Assembly: GCA_964350245.1 (NCBI GenBank)
Contig: CAYGJC010000002.1
Location: 1 to 64,000, forward strand
Direction: 5' to 3'
Source of the DNA: JAJACP01 sp964350245
GTDB taxonomy: Bacteria > Chlamydiota > Chlamydiia > Chlamydiales > JAAKFR01
Length of the DNA stretch: 64,000 nucleotides
The notes beneath the pieces are model-generated. The model was given only the letters and a program-made list of their open reading frames with translations. It was not told the DNA's origin and made no database searches. The position numbers and the translations under genes were made by a program. Below are positions 50,018 through 57,882 of the stretch, piece after piece; within the stretch, counting starts at the first letter, position 1; each line of letters opens with the position of its first letter.

Positions 50018-51349
50018 TTATTTTTTCTTTTTCTTGCCGCTTCCAGGACTTTTGTGGCTACTTCCGTCACCAACTTTTGCTCCAGCACCACCTCCATTGG
50101 GAGTACTAGGAGGGGTGGTGGTTGTAGCAGCTTTTGCGTCAGCCACAGCTTTGTGTAGATCAGCTTGAGCGGCAGCCTGTCTTTGTGCAGCTGCTCGTGC
50201 AGCATCGAGAGCTTTTTGTAGTTGAGCTTTTTCATCAGCGTGGGCGCCATTAGCTTTTTCTAGCTCAGCGTTCTTTGCAGTGACTTCCTTTTTTGCAGCA
50301 TCGAGTTGCTGTTGTAGTTGAGCTTTTTCAGCAGCGTGGGCTGCATTCGCTTCGTCTAGCTCAGCGCTTTTTGCAGTGACTTGCNNNNNNNNNNNNNNNN
50401 NNNNNNNNNNNNNNNNNNNNNNNNNNNNNNNNNNNNNNNNNNNNNNNNNNNNNNNNNNNNNNNNNNNNNNNNNNNNNNNNNNNNGGGCTGCATTCGCTTC
50501 GTCTAGCTCAGCGCTTTTTGCAGTGACTTGCTCTTTTGCAGCAGCGAGTTGCTGCTGTAGTTGAGCTTTTTCAGCAGCGTGGGCGCCATTGGCTTTTTCT
50601 AGCTCAGCGTTCTTTGCAGTGACTTGCTCTTTTGCAGCATCGAGTTGGTGCTGTAGTTGAGCTTTTTCAGCAGCGATAGCTGCAGAAGGCGTATCGGATG
50701 CTTGCGCTTCATTAAGGCGTTTTCGAAGGTCATGAATGGTTCTATCTGCTTCACTTGCTGCCTGTTCAAATCGTCCAAATTCTTCGGTTGCTTGATCTAG
50801 CCTAGCTTTAGTTTCTGCATATGAACGCTGAGCAACATCCCGTTCTTGTTCAACAACTTGGATTCGTGTTTCATGATTGTTTAGCTGTTGTCGGTACTCT
50901 AGATTACTTGCACTTGCTGCGCAAGACATGTTCGCAGCAATGGCTCGAATCTCTTGCTGATATCTATCTTCTGCTTCAGTGAGAGCTTGCTCATGTTGAG
51001 CAATGCGCGATTCATCATTTAGCACAGCATTGCGGGCAAAAAGAACGTTGATGTGACGTGCTTGCTGAATCACTCCCTTCAATAGATCCAAAACAAGTAC
51101 ACCACCCGCTATCCCATACAAGATGTAAGCGTTATTCACCCCAATCGAACCGATGCCGGATAGCTGACCCAAATCCACAAATCCATTTGCCTGTAAAATG
51201 ATTAAGGTTGCAGCTACGATCAAAAGAGTCGCTATCACGCAGTCGGTGATCACTGCCATTTTCTCGTCGTTCTCAAGCAATTCGGGTTTAGTCCGAGTGT
51301 CGATAGGGGGACGTGCATTAAAGCAACAGGTTAGAGCAACGTAAGACAT
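50018..51349 (-). CDS. Inc-like membrane protein with long repeat-built coiled coil (contains assembly gap)
   Basis: At least 443 residues as assembled. After about 30 polar residues come two hydrophobic segments (IATLLIVAATLIILQ, then ILYGIAGGVLVLDLL, about residues 35-86) with a short loop: the bilobed Inc layout. The rest is a continuous coiled coil, at first irregular, then built from 32-residue repeats (AEKAQLQQQLDAAKEQVTAK, then SAELDEANAAHA). It ends in a Gly-rich part and five Lys. The layout recalls IncA, whose coiled coils drive inclusion fusion. 34 codons are unread because of the N run, so length is a minimum. Confidence 0.78.
   Translation of the reverse strand: MSYVALTCCFNARPPIDTRTKPELLENDEKMAVITDCVIATLLIVAATLIILQANGFVDLGQLSGIGSIGVNNAYILYGIAGGVLVLDLLKGVIQQARHINVLFARNAVLNDESRIAQHEQALTEAEDRYQQEIRAIAANMSCAASASNLEYRQQLNNHETRIQVVEQERDVAQRSYAETKARLDQATEEFGRFEQAASEADRTIHDLRKRLNEAQASDTPSAAIAAEKAQLQHQLDAAKEQVTAKNAELEKANGAHAAEKAQLQQQLAAAKEQVTAKSAELDEANAAXXXXXXXXXXXXXXXXXXXXXXXXXXXXXXXXXXQVTAKSAELDEANAAHAAEKAQLQQQLDAAKKEVTAKNAELEKANGAHADEKAQLQKALDAARAAAQRQAAAQADLHKAVADAKAATTTTPPSTPNGGGAGAKVGDGSSHKSPGSGKKKKK
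50221..50690 (-). repeat. 96-base tandem repeats encoding 32-residue coiled-coil units
   Basis: The mark GTTGAGCTTTTTCA occurs at 50221, 50317, 50560 and 50656. The first and last pairs are exactly 96 bases apart. Repeats continue up to both edges of the N run. Confidence 0.9.
50385..50484. other. assembly gap of 100 N inside the repeat array
   Basis: Exactly 100 N, the usual placeholder for a gap of unknown size. Repeat phase on both sides shows the real missing length must be 49 bases plus a multiple of 96. Confidence 0.97.
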
Positions 51350-51447
51350 AGCTTTTTCTCCTCAATTGGAATATAATTTTTAAGATAAGTTTGAAAGAAT
51401 ATGCAGCATTAAAGAAGATGTAAAGGAGTAAAAAAAAGATTAGCAGT

Positions 51448-51777
51448 TCAAATAATTGCTTGAAGCTCTTGGATTGTACGGCCTGACAATAGAAATTCTT
51501 TTTGCCGACTTGTTTCTCCCTTAAGTAAAACGATGTCTCGTTGAGGGATGTTAAAGTATTTGGAGAGTAGGTGGACCACAGCGCGGTTGGCTGCCCCCTT
51601 TTCAGGAGGAGCGCTCACTTTGATCTTCAGCCTTCCTGATTCCCAGCCGACGATTTTTTCCTCGCGCGCTTTGGGAATCACTTTAATGGGAAGAAGCACT
51701 CCCTCACTATTTTCTGACCAAGTCACGTGAAGCGCTCCATAATGTCCATTCTGAAAGGGCAAAAGCACTGCCTGCAA
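51448..51777 (-). CDS. DUF167 (YggU-type) protein
   Basis: Up to 109 residues; the domain begins about residue 28: LLPIKVIPKAREEKIVGWES, then RLKIKVSAPPEKGAANRAVV and LLKGETSRQKEFLLSG. This is the complete DUF167 pattern; function unknown. The first 20-odd residues overlap the end of the solute symporter gene (71 bases) and may not be translated if a later start is used. Confidence 0.85.
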   Translation of the reverse strand: MQAVLLPFQNGHYGALHVTWSENSEGVLLPIKVIPKAREEKIVGWESGRLKIKVSAPPEKGAANRAVVHLLSKYFNIPQRDIVLLKGETSRQKEFLLSGRTIQELQAII

Positions 51778-53047
51778 GTATAATGGTGAGCAGCTCCCTG
51801 GGAAAAGGAGGCACCCAAAACTGGAAGAGGGTGAAACCTACAGCTCCGCAAATCATGGCTGCTTTTGCAGAACGCTTATGTGGATTGCGCGTCCAGATGG
51901 CCATGGTAACAGGAATAAAGAGAATACTAACAGCCAACTCATAGGAAAACATGAGCATGCTCACAACATGATCAAATAGAAACGATAAACCTAATGTACT
52001 CATCCCTACAGCTAGGGTGATCGCCTGCGAGGTAAAAACAGATTGTTTGAGTCTGGGAAAATCGCAAGCGACGTTGGAGCTAATTGAACAGAGAAGAGAA
52101 TCGGCTGTTGAGACAATCGCAAGCAGGATGGCACAAATCACGCAGGTAGCCACCGTAGGGTTGGTTAAGGCATGTACAGCTGTGATCAGAACGCTGGCTC
52201 CTTGCGGAATTTCTACGCCCATCGCGGCGGCTTGTCTACCAAAGTAGATAGGAACAAGAGAGACAATGAGAAGGGTGAGTCCGGCAGCAATGGCTGCTAG
52301 CGTGACGGTGCGCGGTTTTTTGGCTGCAAAACAGCGTTGACCCATATCTTGCTCAATCAACATAAAAAGCAGGGGCATCATCAACCACGTTATCCAGGGC
52401 GGAGAAGTAGCAGATGAAGTGAAAGGGATTTCTGTTAGGTTCGGCGCGCCGGCAAAACTGGTAGCAATTGCAATGGCAAAAGCGATCAGGATAAAAAGTG
52501 CCTGCAAAATGTCGGTGCTCACAACGGCCTTGAGTCCTCCCATTACAGTATAAAGGGTGAGAACAATCCAAAAGCCGATAAAAAGATAGGGGCCGGCAAA
52601 TCCTAAAGAGAAGAAAAACTTGCGTGCAGCTATGGCCTGGGCAACCAAAATGAAGTAGAGCGAGGCGATAGACAGCAGAGAGGCGATCTGACGCAGATTC
52701 GGGGCCCGGTAGATCTTATCAAAAATCTCAGGAACTGTAGTGAGATTGAGGCGGCGCATTTTGGCGCCATAACCACAGCCCAGTACAAGAAGGCCAATGA
52801 CCATCCCCAGAGGGTAAAAGAGCACCTTCCACCCTTCGGTGTATGCCTCTTCAGCCGCACCGATGAGGGCGCCACCTCCGATTTGTGTGGCGAGTAGAGT
52901 CATAAAAAGGGCGAAGAGTCCCAATTTACGCCCCATGAGAAAGTAGTCTTCGTTATTCTTTTGTCCCGAAGAGGCGCGCTTCCCTAGCCACAGAGAGAGC
53001 GCCGCTACCCCTGCAAGAAGCCCGAAAAAGAGTTTAATGTTCATCAT
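51707..53047 (-). CDS. sodium:solute symporter family transporter
   Basis: A 446-residue membrane protein with about 13 hydrophobic segments. The N-terminal SGQKNNEDYFLMGRKLGLFA and TQIGGGALIGAAEEAY, the YTVMGGLKAVVSTDILQ segment, and the sodium-site TADSLLCSISS are SSS-family signatures. Imports a small solute, possibly proline or another amino acid or organic acid, with Na+; substrate not determined. This may use the Na+ gradient set by the antiporters upstream. Confidence 0.88.
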   Translation of the reverse strand: MMNIKLFFGLLAGVAALSLWLGKRASSGQKNNEDYFLMGRKLGLFALFMTLLATQIGGGALIGAAEEAYTEGWKVLFYPLGMVIGLLVLGCGYGAKMRRLNLTTVPEIFDKIYRAPNLRQIASLLSIASLYFILVAQAIAARKFFFSLGFAGPYLFIGFWIVLTLYTVMGGLKAVVSTDILQALFILIAFAIAIATSFAGAPNLTEIPFTSSATSPPWITWLMMPLLFMLIEQDMGQRCFAAKKPRTVTLAAIAAGLTLLIVSLVPIYFGRQAAAMGVEIPQGASVLITAVHALTNPTVATCVICAILLAIVSTADSLLCSISSNVACDFPRLKQSVFTSQAITLAVGMSTLGLSFLFDHVVSMLMFSYELAVSILFIPVTMAIWTRNPHKRSAKAAMICGAVGFTLFQFWVPPFPRELLTIILAGSAFALSEWTLWSASRDLVRK

Positions 53048-53199
53048 GACCTTAAATTGTAACAGGTGAAAGAATTGGATTAAAGAAAGATCAAGGAGTC
53101 ATTGATAATCAATTATTTAGTGCAATTTAATTCTTTTTTTGAGATAATGAGCGTTAAGGGAGAAGGTGTTACCATTCTTCCTTGGGAGGACGTATGGGA

Positions 53200-53586
53200 A
53201 TGGTTAAGGCTACGGTCATGCAGCAGTCTGACATTCTCCGCCTCGAGGCAGAGATCAACAATTTGTGGGGGGAGCTCAATACGAGTAATATCCCACACGC
53301 AACACGGATGGAGTTAGAGGGAACTTTGTCTGGTTGTGAGGAGGAATTTAAGGCGGTTCTGGGAGGTCAGGCTTCGTTCAAGGCGTTGGAGGAGAATCTC
53401 CACAACGTCGACATGACGCTCGCATTGTCCGCCGTTCAACAAGCGGAAAACGAGATTCCAAAAGCTGAGCATACAGCCAGTGCGTTTCAGGCTTTGGAAA
53501 ACATCCGCAAAGAGTTGAGTGGTGGGACGCTTACTCCGGTGCGAGCGCGTCATGAGGTGAAAGAGATTATGCGCCACCAAAAGTAA
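53200..53586 (+). CDS. small helical protein, unknown
   Basis: A 128-residue protein from ATG 53200, 9 bases after GGGAGGA (ATG 53194 is possible but too close). It is all-helical and acidic/amphipathic (SDILRLEAEINNLWGEL, ALEENLHNVDMTLALSAVQQ), with no signal peptide, no hydrophobic span and no family I recognise. It has its own promoter region and a strong terminator, so it is a single-gene unit. A palindrome ATTGATAATCAAT lies at 53101-53113 upstream. Could be a secreted or chaperone-like protein. Confidence 0.65.
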   Translation: MVKATVMQQSDILRLEAEINNLWGELNTSNIPHATRMELEGTLSGCEEEFKAVLGGQASFKALEENLHNVDMTLALSAVQQAENEIPKAEHTASAFQALENIRKELSGGTLTPVRARHEVKEIMRHQK

Positions 53587-53606
53587 TCTCTTTTACTGAC
53601 TCATTT

Positions 53607-53644
53607 CCTCTCTTGGGCATTTCAGCTCAAGAGAGGTTTTTTTT
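53607..53644 (+). terminator. rho-independent terminator
   Basis: CCTCTCTTG (53607-53615) pairs with CAAGAGAGG (53628-53636), followed by eight T. It ends the small helical protein gene. Confidence 0.9.
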
Positions 53645-53711
53645 ATTCAAAGAAATAATCGATCCGGTTAATGTGAAGTCAAATAACTATTTCATTGACT
53701 AGTGGAGGAAT

Positions 53712-54578
53712 ATGAAACGATTTATGATGGCGGCAGGGCTTGCTTTGAGCATGTGCACAGCGGCTCTTAGCGCGGCTGATTCCATAACCGCAAAGGATGA
53801 TACCCATTCGGATTACGATGACTGTTCTTGGGATAATTGGGATTTCGATGTCTATGGTGAATATCTTTACTGGAGACTTTCTCGCTCAGACCTAGACCCA
53901 GTTTTGGGTTTTTACATCAATCCTGATTATGATTCAGGGTTCCGTGCAGGATTGCGCGGAGGAAAAGACCAGTGGGATATTGGTGTTTGTTTTACCAGCT
54001 ATAACACATCTAAGCATCTGACTCTCTTTGACGAAGATGCGGGAGAGGAATTACGGCATCAGGTGGACTTTGATTATCAAGTCTTAGATCTTGAAGCGGG
54101 TTATACATGTGATTTTCAATGTGGGCGCGGGCAGTTTAGACCCTATTTTGGTGTCAAAATCGCGTGGATAGAGGATCGCTTTCGACACATTACAAGTGGT
54201 CAGCTCACTGATGATGAACTGATTAATTTCACTGGTGTCGGGCTCTATTTAGGAGCCGAGACTCGTTATAACCTTTGTGAGTGCTGTGTGCCGATTGCAC
54301 TTGTTGTCTCCGGAGACATTGCAGTTCTGGACGGCATATTTACGCAAGAGCGTTTTGACTCTATACCGCTTTGGGAAGAAAAGCTTTTCGTGCCGGCATT
54401 TGATCTGTTTATTGGATTGGAGTTTGATTTTGGGACTGTATTCTGCTGTACAGACTTTAATTTAGGCATTGGATATGAAGTGCAGAGTTGGCAAGGATGG
54501 CGTAGATACGGAGATGTTGATGAGCTAGCCGACTTTGGGCTGGGAGGTCTTGTTGTGAAAGCAGGCTTTGCCTTCTAA
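53712..54578 (+). CDS. Cys-rich MOMP-like outer membrane beta-barrel protein
   Basis: A 288-residue protein with signal peptide (MKRFMMAAGLALSMCTAALS, cleavage near residue 21-22). The mature part begins with an acidic stretch and FDVYGEYLYWRLSRSDLDP, then alternating strands and the end VVKAGFAF with terminal Phe, a barrel-assembly signal. This pattern resembles the Lpg1974/Legionella MOMP-like family expanded in environmental chlamydiae. Nine cysteines remain after the signal peptide, including pairs CECC and CC, suitable for disulfide cross-linking. GGAGGA precedes the ATG. Confidence 0.8.
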   Translation: MKRFMMAAGLALSMCTAALSAADSITAKDDTHSDYDDCSWDNWDFDVYGEYLYWRLSRSDLDPVLGFYINPDYDSGFRAGLRGGKDQWDIGVCFTSYNTSKHLTLFDEDAGEELRHQVDFDYQVLDLEAGYTCDFQCGRGQFRPYFGVKIAWIEDRFRHITSGQLTDDELINFTGVGLYLGAETRYNLCECCVPIALVVSGDIAVLDGIFTQERFDSIPLWEEKLFVPAFDLFIGLEFDFGTVFCCTDFNLGIGYEVQSWQGWRRYGDVDELADFGLGGLVVKAGFAF

Positions 54579-54602
54579 AGACAGTCGTAAAAAGCTGTAT
54601 GC

Positions 54603-54655
54603 AAATGGGCATCATGAGAGCTTCTTAATCAGAAGTCTTCGTGGTGCCCATTTTT
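54603..54655 (+). terminator. strong terminator after the outer membrane protein gene
   Basis: AAATGGGCATCA (54603 onward) pairs with TGGTGCCCATTT (ending 54653) with an inner CTTCT/AGAAG stem, followed by a T run. Confidence 0.88.
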
Positions 54656-54676
54656 CATTGTATGATGAGTCATGAG

Positions 54677-55468
54677 TTATTGTAGAGGAGAGGAAGCCAC
54701 AGAAAGATTTGCGCTATCTACCAGTTGTTGTTTTTGTGGAGCGTTAGGCACTGTGCAAAAAGCTAAAAATGCAGTAGCAAGCTTTTGCTCCAAAGACTCT
54801 TCAAAAGCACCGAGATTAGGGTTTTTTCCGCACCCTTTCAGAGCGACAACGGAATTGGCTTCTGCAACGGTGACACAGAAGATCCTGTGAATCAAAATGT
54901 GATGGGGTACACCTAACAAAGAGAGCTTGTTAACCTCACAAGGGCTTAAGCAAATCATTTTTCTAAAGAAATGCTTAGCGATGTCAACTAGGCGCCCAAG
55001 TTTTACAAGCTTTCGAGTAAGAGGTTGTGCGATGATGCGCTGGCAATCTGCTTCCATTGCTTGGTGCAGCACCTGGGCACCGAGATAAGGAGAGGCTTTC
55101 TCTTCTTTTCCATTAGAATTCAGATAGGCTTGGGCAATCTCATGGTAAAGCGAGGGTAGAGAATGAGTGGCTTCTTGATTAAGTCCTTCTTTTAGTGCTT
55201 CATACAAGGGTTTTATACGGATTGCTCTAGCGATTACACTCAGCAAATCGGGAGCTAAAGGATCAGACAAATGGTTCCTACAGCATTTTTTGACTGTAGT
55301 GTGCAGCTGTTTTAGGTTTACCATCGAAAATTCATTTAGCATGCGGTGACAAAGTTCGGAAAGCTTTTGATCTAATGCAGTACGATCAGCCAGAGGGGGT
55401 TCTAGCTCTTTGCGTATGGGTGGAAGCAGAAGTTCGGAGCGAGGCACAATCACGGTAAAATTTTCCAC
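54677..55468 (-). CDS. unknown helical protein
   Basis: A 263-residue protein not recognised. It is mostly helical (LDQKLSELCHRMLNEFSM, RKLVKLGRLVDIAKHFF) with eight cysteines and a Ser-rich end; no signal peptide or membrane span. Its start is 88 bases from the divergent GNAT gene. Single gene. Possible effector or lineage-specific protein, with nothing to decide between these. Confidence 0.55.
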   Translation of the reverse strand: MENFTVIVPRSELLLPPIRKELEPPLADRTALDQKLSELCHRMLNEFSMVNLKQLHTTVKKCCRNHLSDPLAPDLLSVIARAIRIKPLYEALKEGLNQEATHSLPSLYHEIAQAYLNSNGKEEKASPYLGAQVLHQAMEADCQRIIAQPLTRKLVKLGRLVDIAKHFFRKMICLSPCEVNKLSLLGVPHHILIHRIFCVTVAEANSVVALKGCGKNPNLGAFEESLEQKLATAFLAFCTVPNAPQKQQLVDSANLSVASSPLQ

Positions 55469-55556
55469 TTGATCTTGATGAAAGAAACTATAGATTAAAA
55501 AAAAGAATGAGTAAAAAGAAATTTTGAGAATTTGAGCGGATGTTGTGGTCGATGTG

Positions 55557-56339
55557 ATGGAATGGGATGAAGAGCAGATAGTGGAAGCTCTGCATGCAAA
55601 TATGCATGAGCAGATGATTTATTTTGCAAAGTCGCATCCACGGATGCAGCTTCTTTCTCAACCTGATGTCACAGCTGTTCAAGCTGAGCTCAAAGACGAT
55701 ATGGTGAACTATGTTTTAGCAGCAAGATTTACCGATGAGAATGTAGATGAACGTGTAAGGGCTATTTTTACTTTGTATAAACAAAAGCAACTGCCTTTTT
55801 CCTGGTGGTTGAGCCAGGCGCGTGACACTCCACGCCATCTTGCAGAAGTTCTCCTTACAAACGGCTTAACAAAAAAAGAGACAGATGCTGGAATGTATCT
55901 GAGCCTCGATGCTTTTGTTTCAAAACCCATTAAAGAGAGAGTGCGTCGTGTAGAGAATCGAGAGCAGCTGCGTGCGTTTGTGGATGTGATCATTTCAGTT
56001 GGAGGACATCCCCAGCTATTTGAGATGATCTATCAAGAAGTTCCTTTGAGCTGGATTCTAGATGGGGCGCCCATGGAGCTTTATTTGATTGAAATTGAAG
56101 GAAAGGTTGTGACAACGGGCATGATTTTTTTTCATGCAGATGTGGCAGGGATCTACTATGTCGCCACGCATCCCCACTACAGGCGGCGTGGTCTCGCCTC
56201 TAAAATGATGCAGTATCTGTTAGCAAGAGCGCATGCAAAAGAAGTTCGAATGGCAACTCTGCAAGCTTCAGAGGAGGGGAAGAGTCTCTACGAGCACCTG
56301 GGTTTTAAGCAGATTTGTCGTTTCATAGAGTATGCTTAG
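55557..56339 (+). CDS. GNAT-family N-acetyltransferase
   Basis: A 260-residue protein if begun at ATG 55557 (GTG 55545 is in frame and possible). The C-terminal third is the acetyl-CoA-binding core: AGIYYVATHPHYRRRGLASK (motif A, RxxGxA) and SEEGKSLYEHLGFKQICRF (motif B). The N-terminal 150 residues resemble no family I know and may bind substrate. What it acetylates is unknown. Ends 7 bases from the convergent small gene. Confidence 0.82.
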   Translation: MEWDEEQIVEALHANMHEQMIYFAKSHPRMQLLSQPDVTAVQAELKDDMVNYVLAARFTDENVDERVRAIFTLYKQKQLPFSWWLSQARDTPRHLAEVLLTNGLTKKETDAGMYLSLDAFVSKPIKERVRRVENREQLRAFVDVIISVGGHPQLFEMIYQEVPLSWILDGAPMELYLIEIEGKVVTTGMIFFHADVAGIYYVATHPHYRRRGLASKMMQYLLARAHAKEVRMATLQASEEGKSLYEHLGFKQICRFIEYA

Positions 56340-56346
56340 AACAGTC

Positions 56347-56652
56347 TCAAGCAAGCATGCCTGTCTCTTGAAAGACCTTTTGGAGGCGTGTATTCGCCTC
56401 ATCCCAATCCTTACCCCGCTGTTCAGACATGACTTTGTGAGTGCCGGGACCGTCTTTGCTGATGAAGCTCTGCACCTCATTGACGGCTGCCATGGCAAGG
56501 CGAAACTCCACAACAGCATGGACGACACGCCAAACCTCAGAAGAGTTTGGATCGGGTATGTTGCGCGAGGGAGCTTTAAAGAAAATGGTGACCGGTTCGG
56601 TTAAATTGTAGCCACGGGCTTGTGCTTGTTGAGGGGTAATCGTAGTTGTCAT
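56347..56652 (-). CDS. small unknown protein
   Basis: A 101-residue protein from ATG 56652, where AAGGAGAATAAG gives an ideal ribosome binding site (the open frame to 56850 has none and overlaps the adaptor gene). It starts MTTTITPQQAQARGYNLTEP and has a helical second half (VWRVVHAVVEFRLAMAAVNE). TAGAAT upstream (near 56680) could be a -10. No signal peptide, not recognised. It belongs to the set of small, well-initiated single genes in this accessory region. Confidence 0.6.
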   Translation of the reverse strand: MTTTITPQQAQARGYNLTEPVTIFFKAPSRNIPDPNSSEVWRVVHAVVEFRLAMAAVNEVQSFISKDGPGTHKVMSEQRGKDWDEANTRLQKVFQETGMLA

Positions 56653-56745
56653 CTTATTCTCCTTTTTAAATAGAAACCATTCTATCAGAAAATAGCTTAA
56701 AAAGCTAGTTGCTTTTACAGCATGGTTTGCATAAGATGCGCCCTT

Positions 56746-57882
56746 ATGCGCTATATACTCTTTTTTTCTATTTTGCTCGCAGTGGGTGCGGGGTGCCAAA
56801 AACAAGAACCTGCTCCTCTCATTCGCCCTGTCAGGGCGATGCAGTTGCAAGCGGCGGAGCTAGTCCGCCTCAACTCCTTTCCGGGAAGGACGCGCGCGGT
56901 TGACCGTGCAAACCTTTCATTCCGGGTAGAAGGGCAATTGATCGAGCGGCCCGTCTATGTGGGGGATCATGCTCTAAAGGGGGAGCTTTTGGCGCGCCTT
57001 GATCCCAAAGACTATGAAGTCAGTCTGCAGAATAGTTTTGGGAAGCTAGAGCGAGTGCAAGCCGATCTCCGTTTTGCTGAAAATGACTACAAAAGGGCCC
57101 AAAGTATCTGGCAAGAGGATCCGGGTGCGATCAGCAAAAGTATGCTAGAGCAAAAAAAAGAGGAGGCCAATCGCCTCAAAGGAGAGGTGCGGGCTTTAGA
57201 AGCGGAAGTGGAGCATGCGGAAGACCGACTTCGCTATACCTATTTACGCGCCCCCTATGATGGAGTGGTGGTGGCGACGTATGTACAAAACTATGAGTAT
57301 GTCCAAGCCAAGCAGCCCATCATCCGTCTTCTCGATACCGCGCAGGTGGAGATGGTGATCGATGTGCCCGAAAGCATGATTGCCGATATCCCCTTAGTGG
57401 AAAAGGTGGTGGTCGAGTTTGACGCCATTGCCGGAAAAGAGTTTCCAGCAACGGTGAAAGAGATCGGGACAGAGGCGTCGACAACGACACGTACGTTTCC
57501 GGTGACGCTGCTCATCGAACAACCTGATGAGACGACTATTTACGCGGGGATGGCGGGCTACGCCTATCTTTTTAGCTCAGCTTCAGGAGAATTTAATGAG
57601 GTCGGCTTTTTACTCCCTCCGACTGCACTTGTTACAGATGATGCGCTTGATACGACGTTTGTGTGGGTGGTCAATACAGAGACAATGACGGTTGACAAGC
57701 AAGAGGTGGAGAAAGGACGGTTGACAAGCCAGGGGATCATCATCACAGGCGGGCTGAAAGAGGGGGAGTGGGTCGTGACAGCCGGCGTTCACTATCTGCG
57801 TGATGGGCAGGAGGTGCGCATTGCTCCTGTTGAACTCAATGCATCGGGTGAGCAGGTACCTGTTTTTGAAGGAGAGGGATGA
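56746..57882 (+). CDS. RND efflux periplasmic adaptor (membrane fusion lipoprotein)
   Basis: A 378-residue protein from ATG 56746 with a lipoprotein-like signal (ILLAVGAGC). The biotinyl-lipoyl half-motif LSFRVEGQLIERPVYVGD, a helical hairpin (residues about 95-160) and the returning YTYLRAPYDGVVVATYVQ mark the HlyD/AcrA fold, followed by a beta-barrel domain. It bridges the pump and the outer membrane channel. The stop overlaps the pump start (ATGA). Confidence 0.92.
   Translation: MRYILFFSILLAVGAGCQKQEPAPLIRPVRAMQLQAAELVRLNSFPGRTRAVDRANLSFRVEGQLIERPVYVGDHALKGELLARLDPKDYEVSLQNSFGKLERVQADLRFAENDYKRAQSIWQEDPGAISKSMLEQKKEEANRLKGEVRALEAEVEHAEDRLRYTYLRAPYDGVVVATYVQNYEYVQAKQPIIRLLDTAQVEMVIDVPESMIADIPLVEKVVVEFDAIAGKEFPATVKEIGTEASTTTRTFPVTLLIEQPDETTIYAGMAGYAYLFSSASGEFNEVGFLLPPTALVTDDALDTTFVWVVNTETMTVDKQEVEKGRLTSQGIIITGGLKEGEWVVTAGVHYLRDGQEVRIAPVELNASGEQVPVFEGEG

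Noticed and set aside
50376..50564. Plus-strand open frame crossing the N gap
   Set aside because: It exists only because N codons are read as open; it is antisense to the repeat protein.
50221..50690. CRISPR-like direct repeats
   Set aside because: The 96-base repeats are adjacent, coding and without unique spacers; no cas genes are present.
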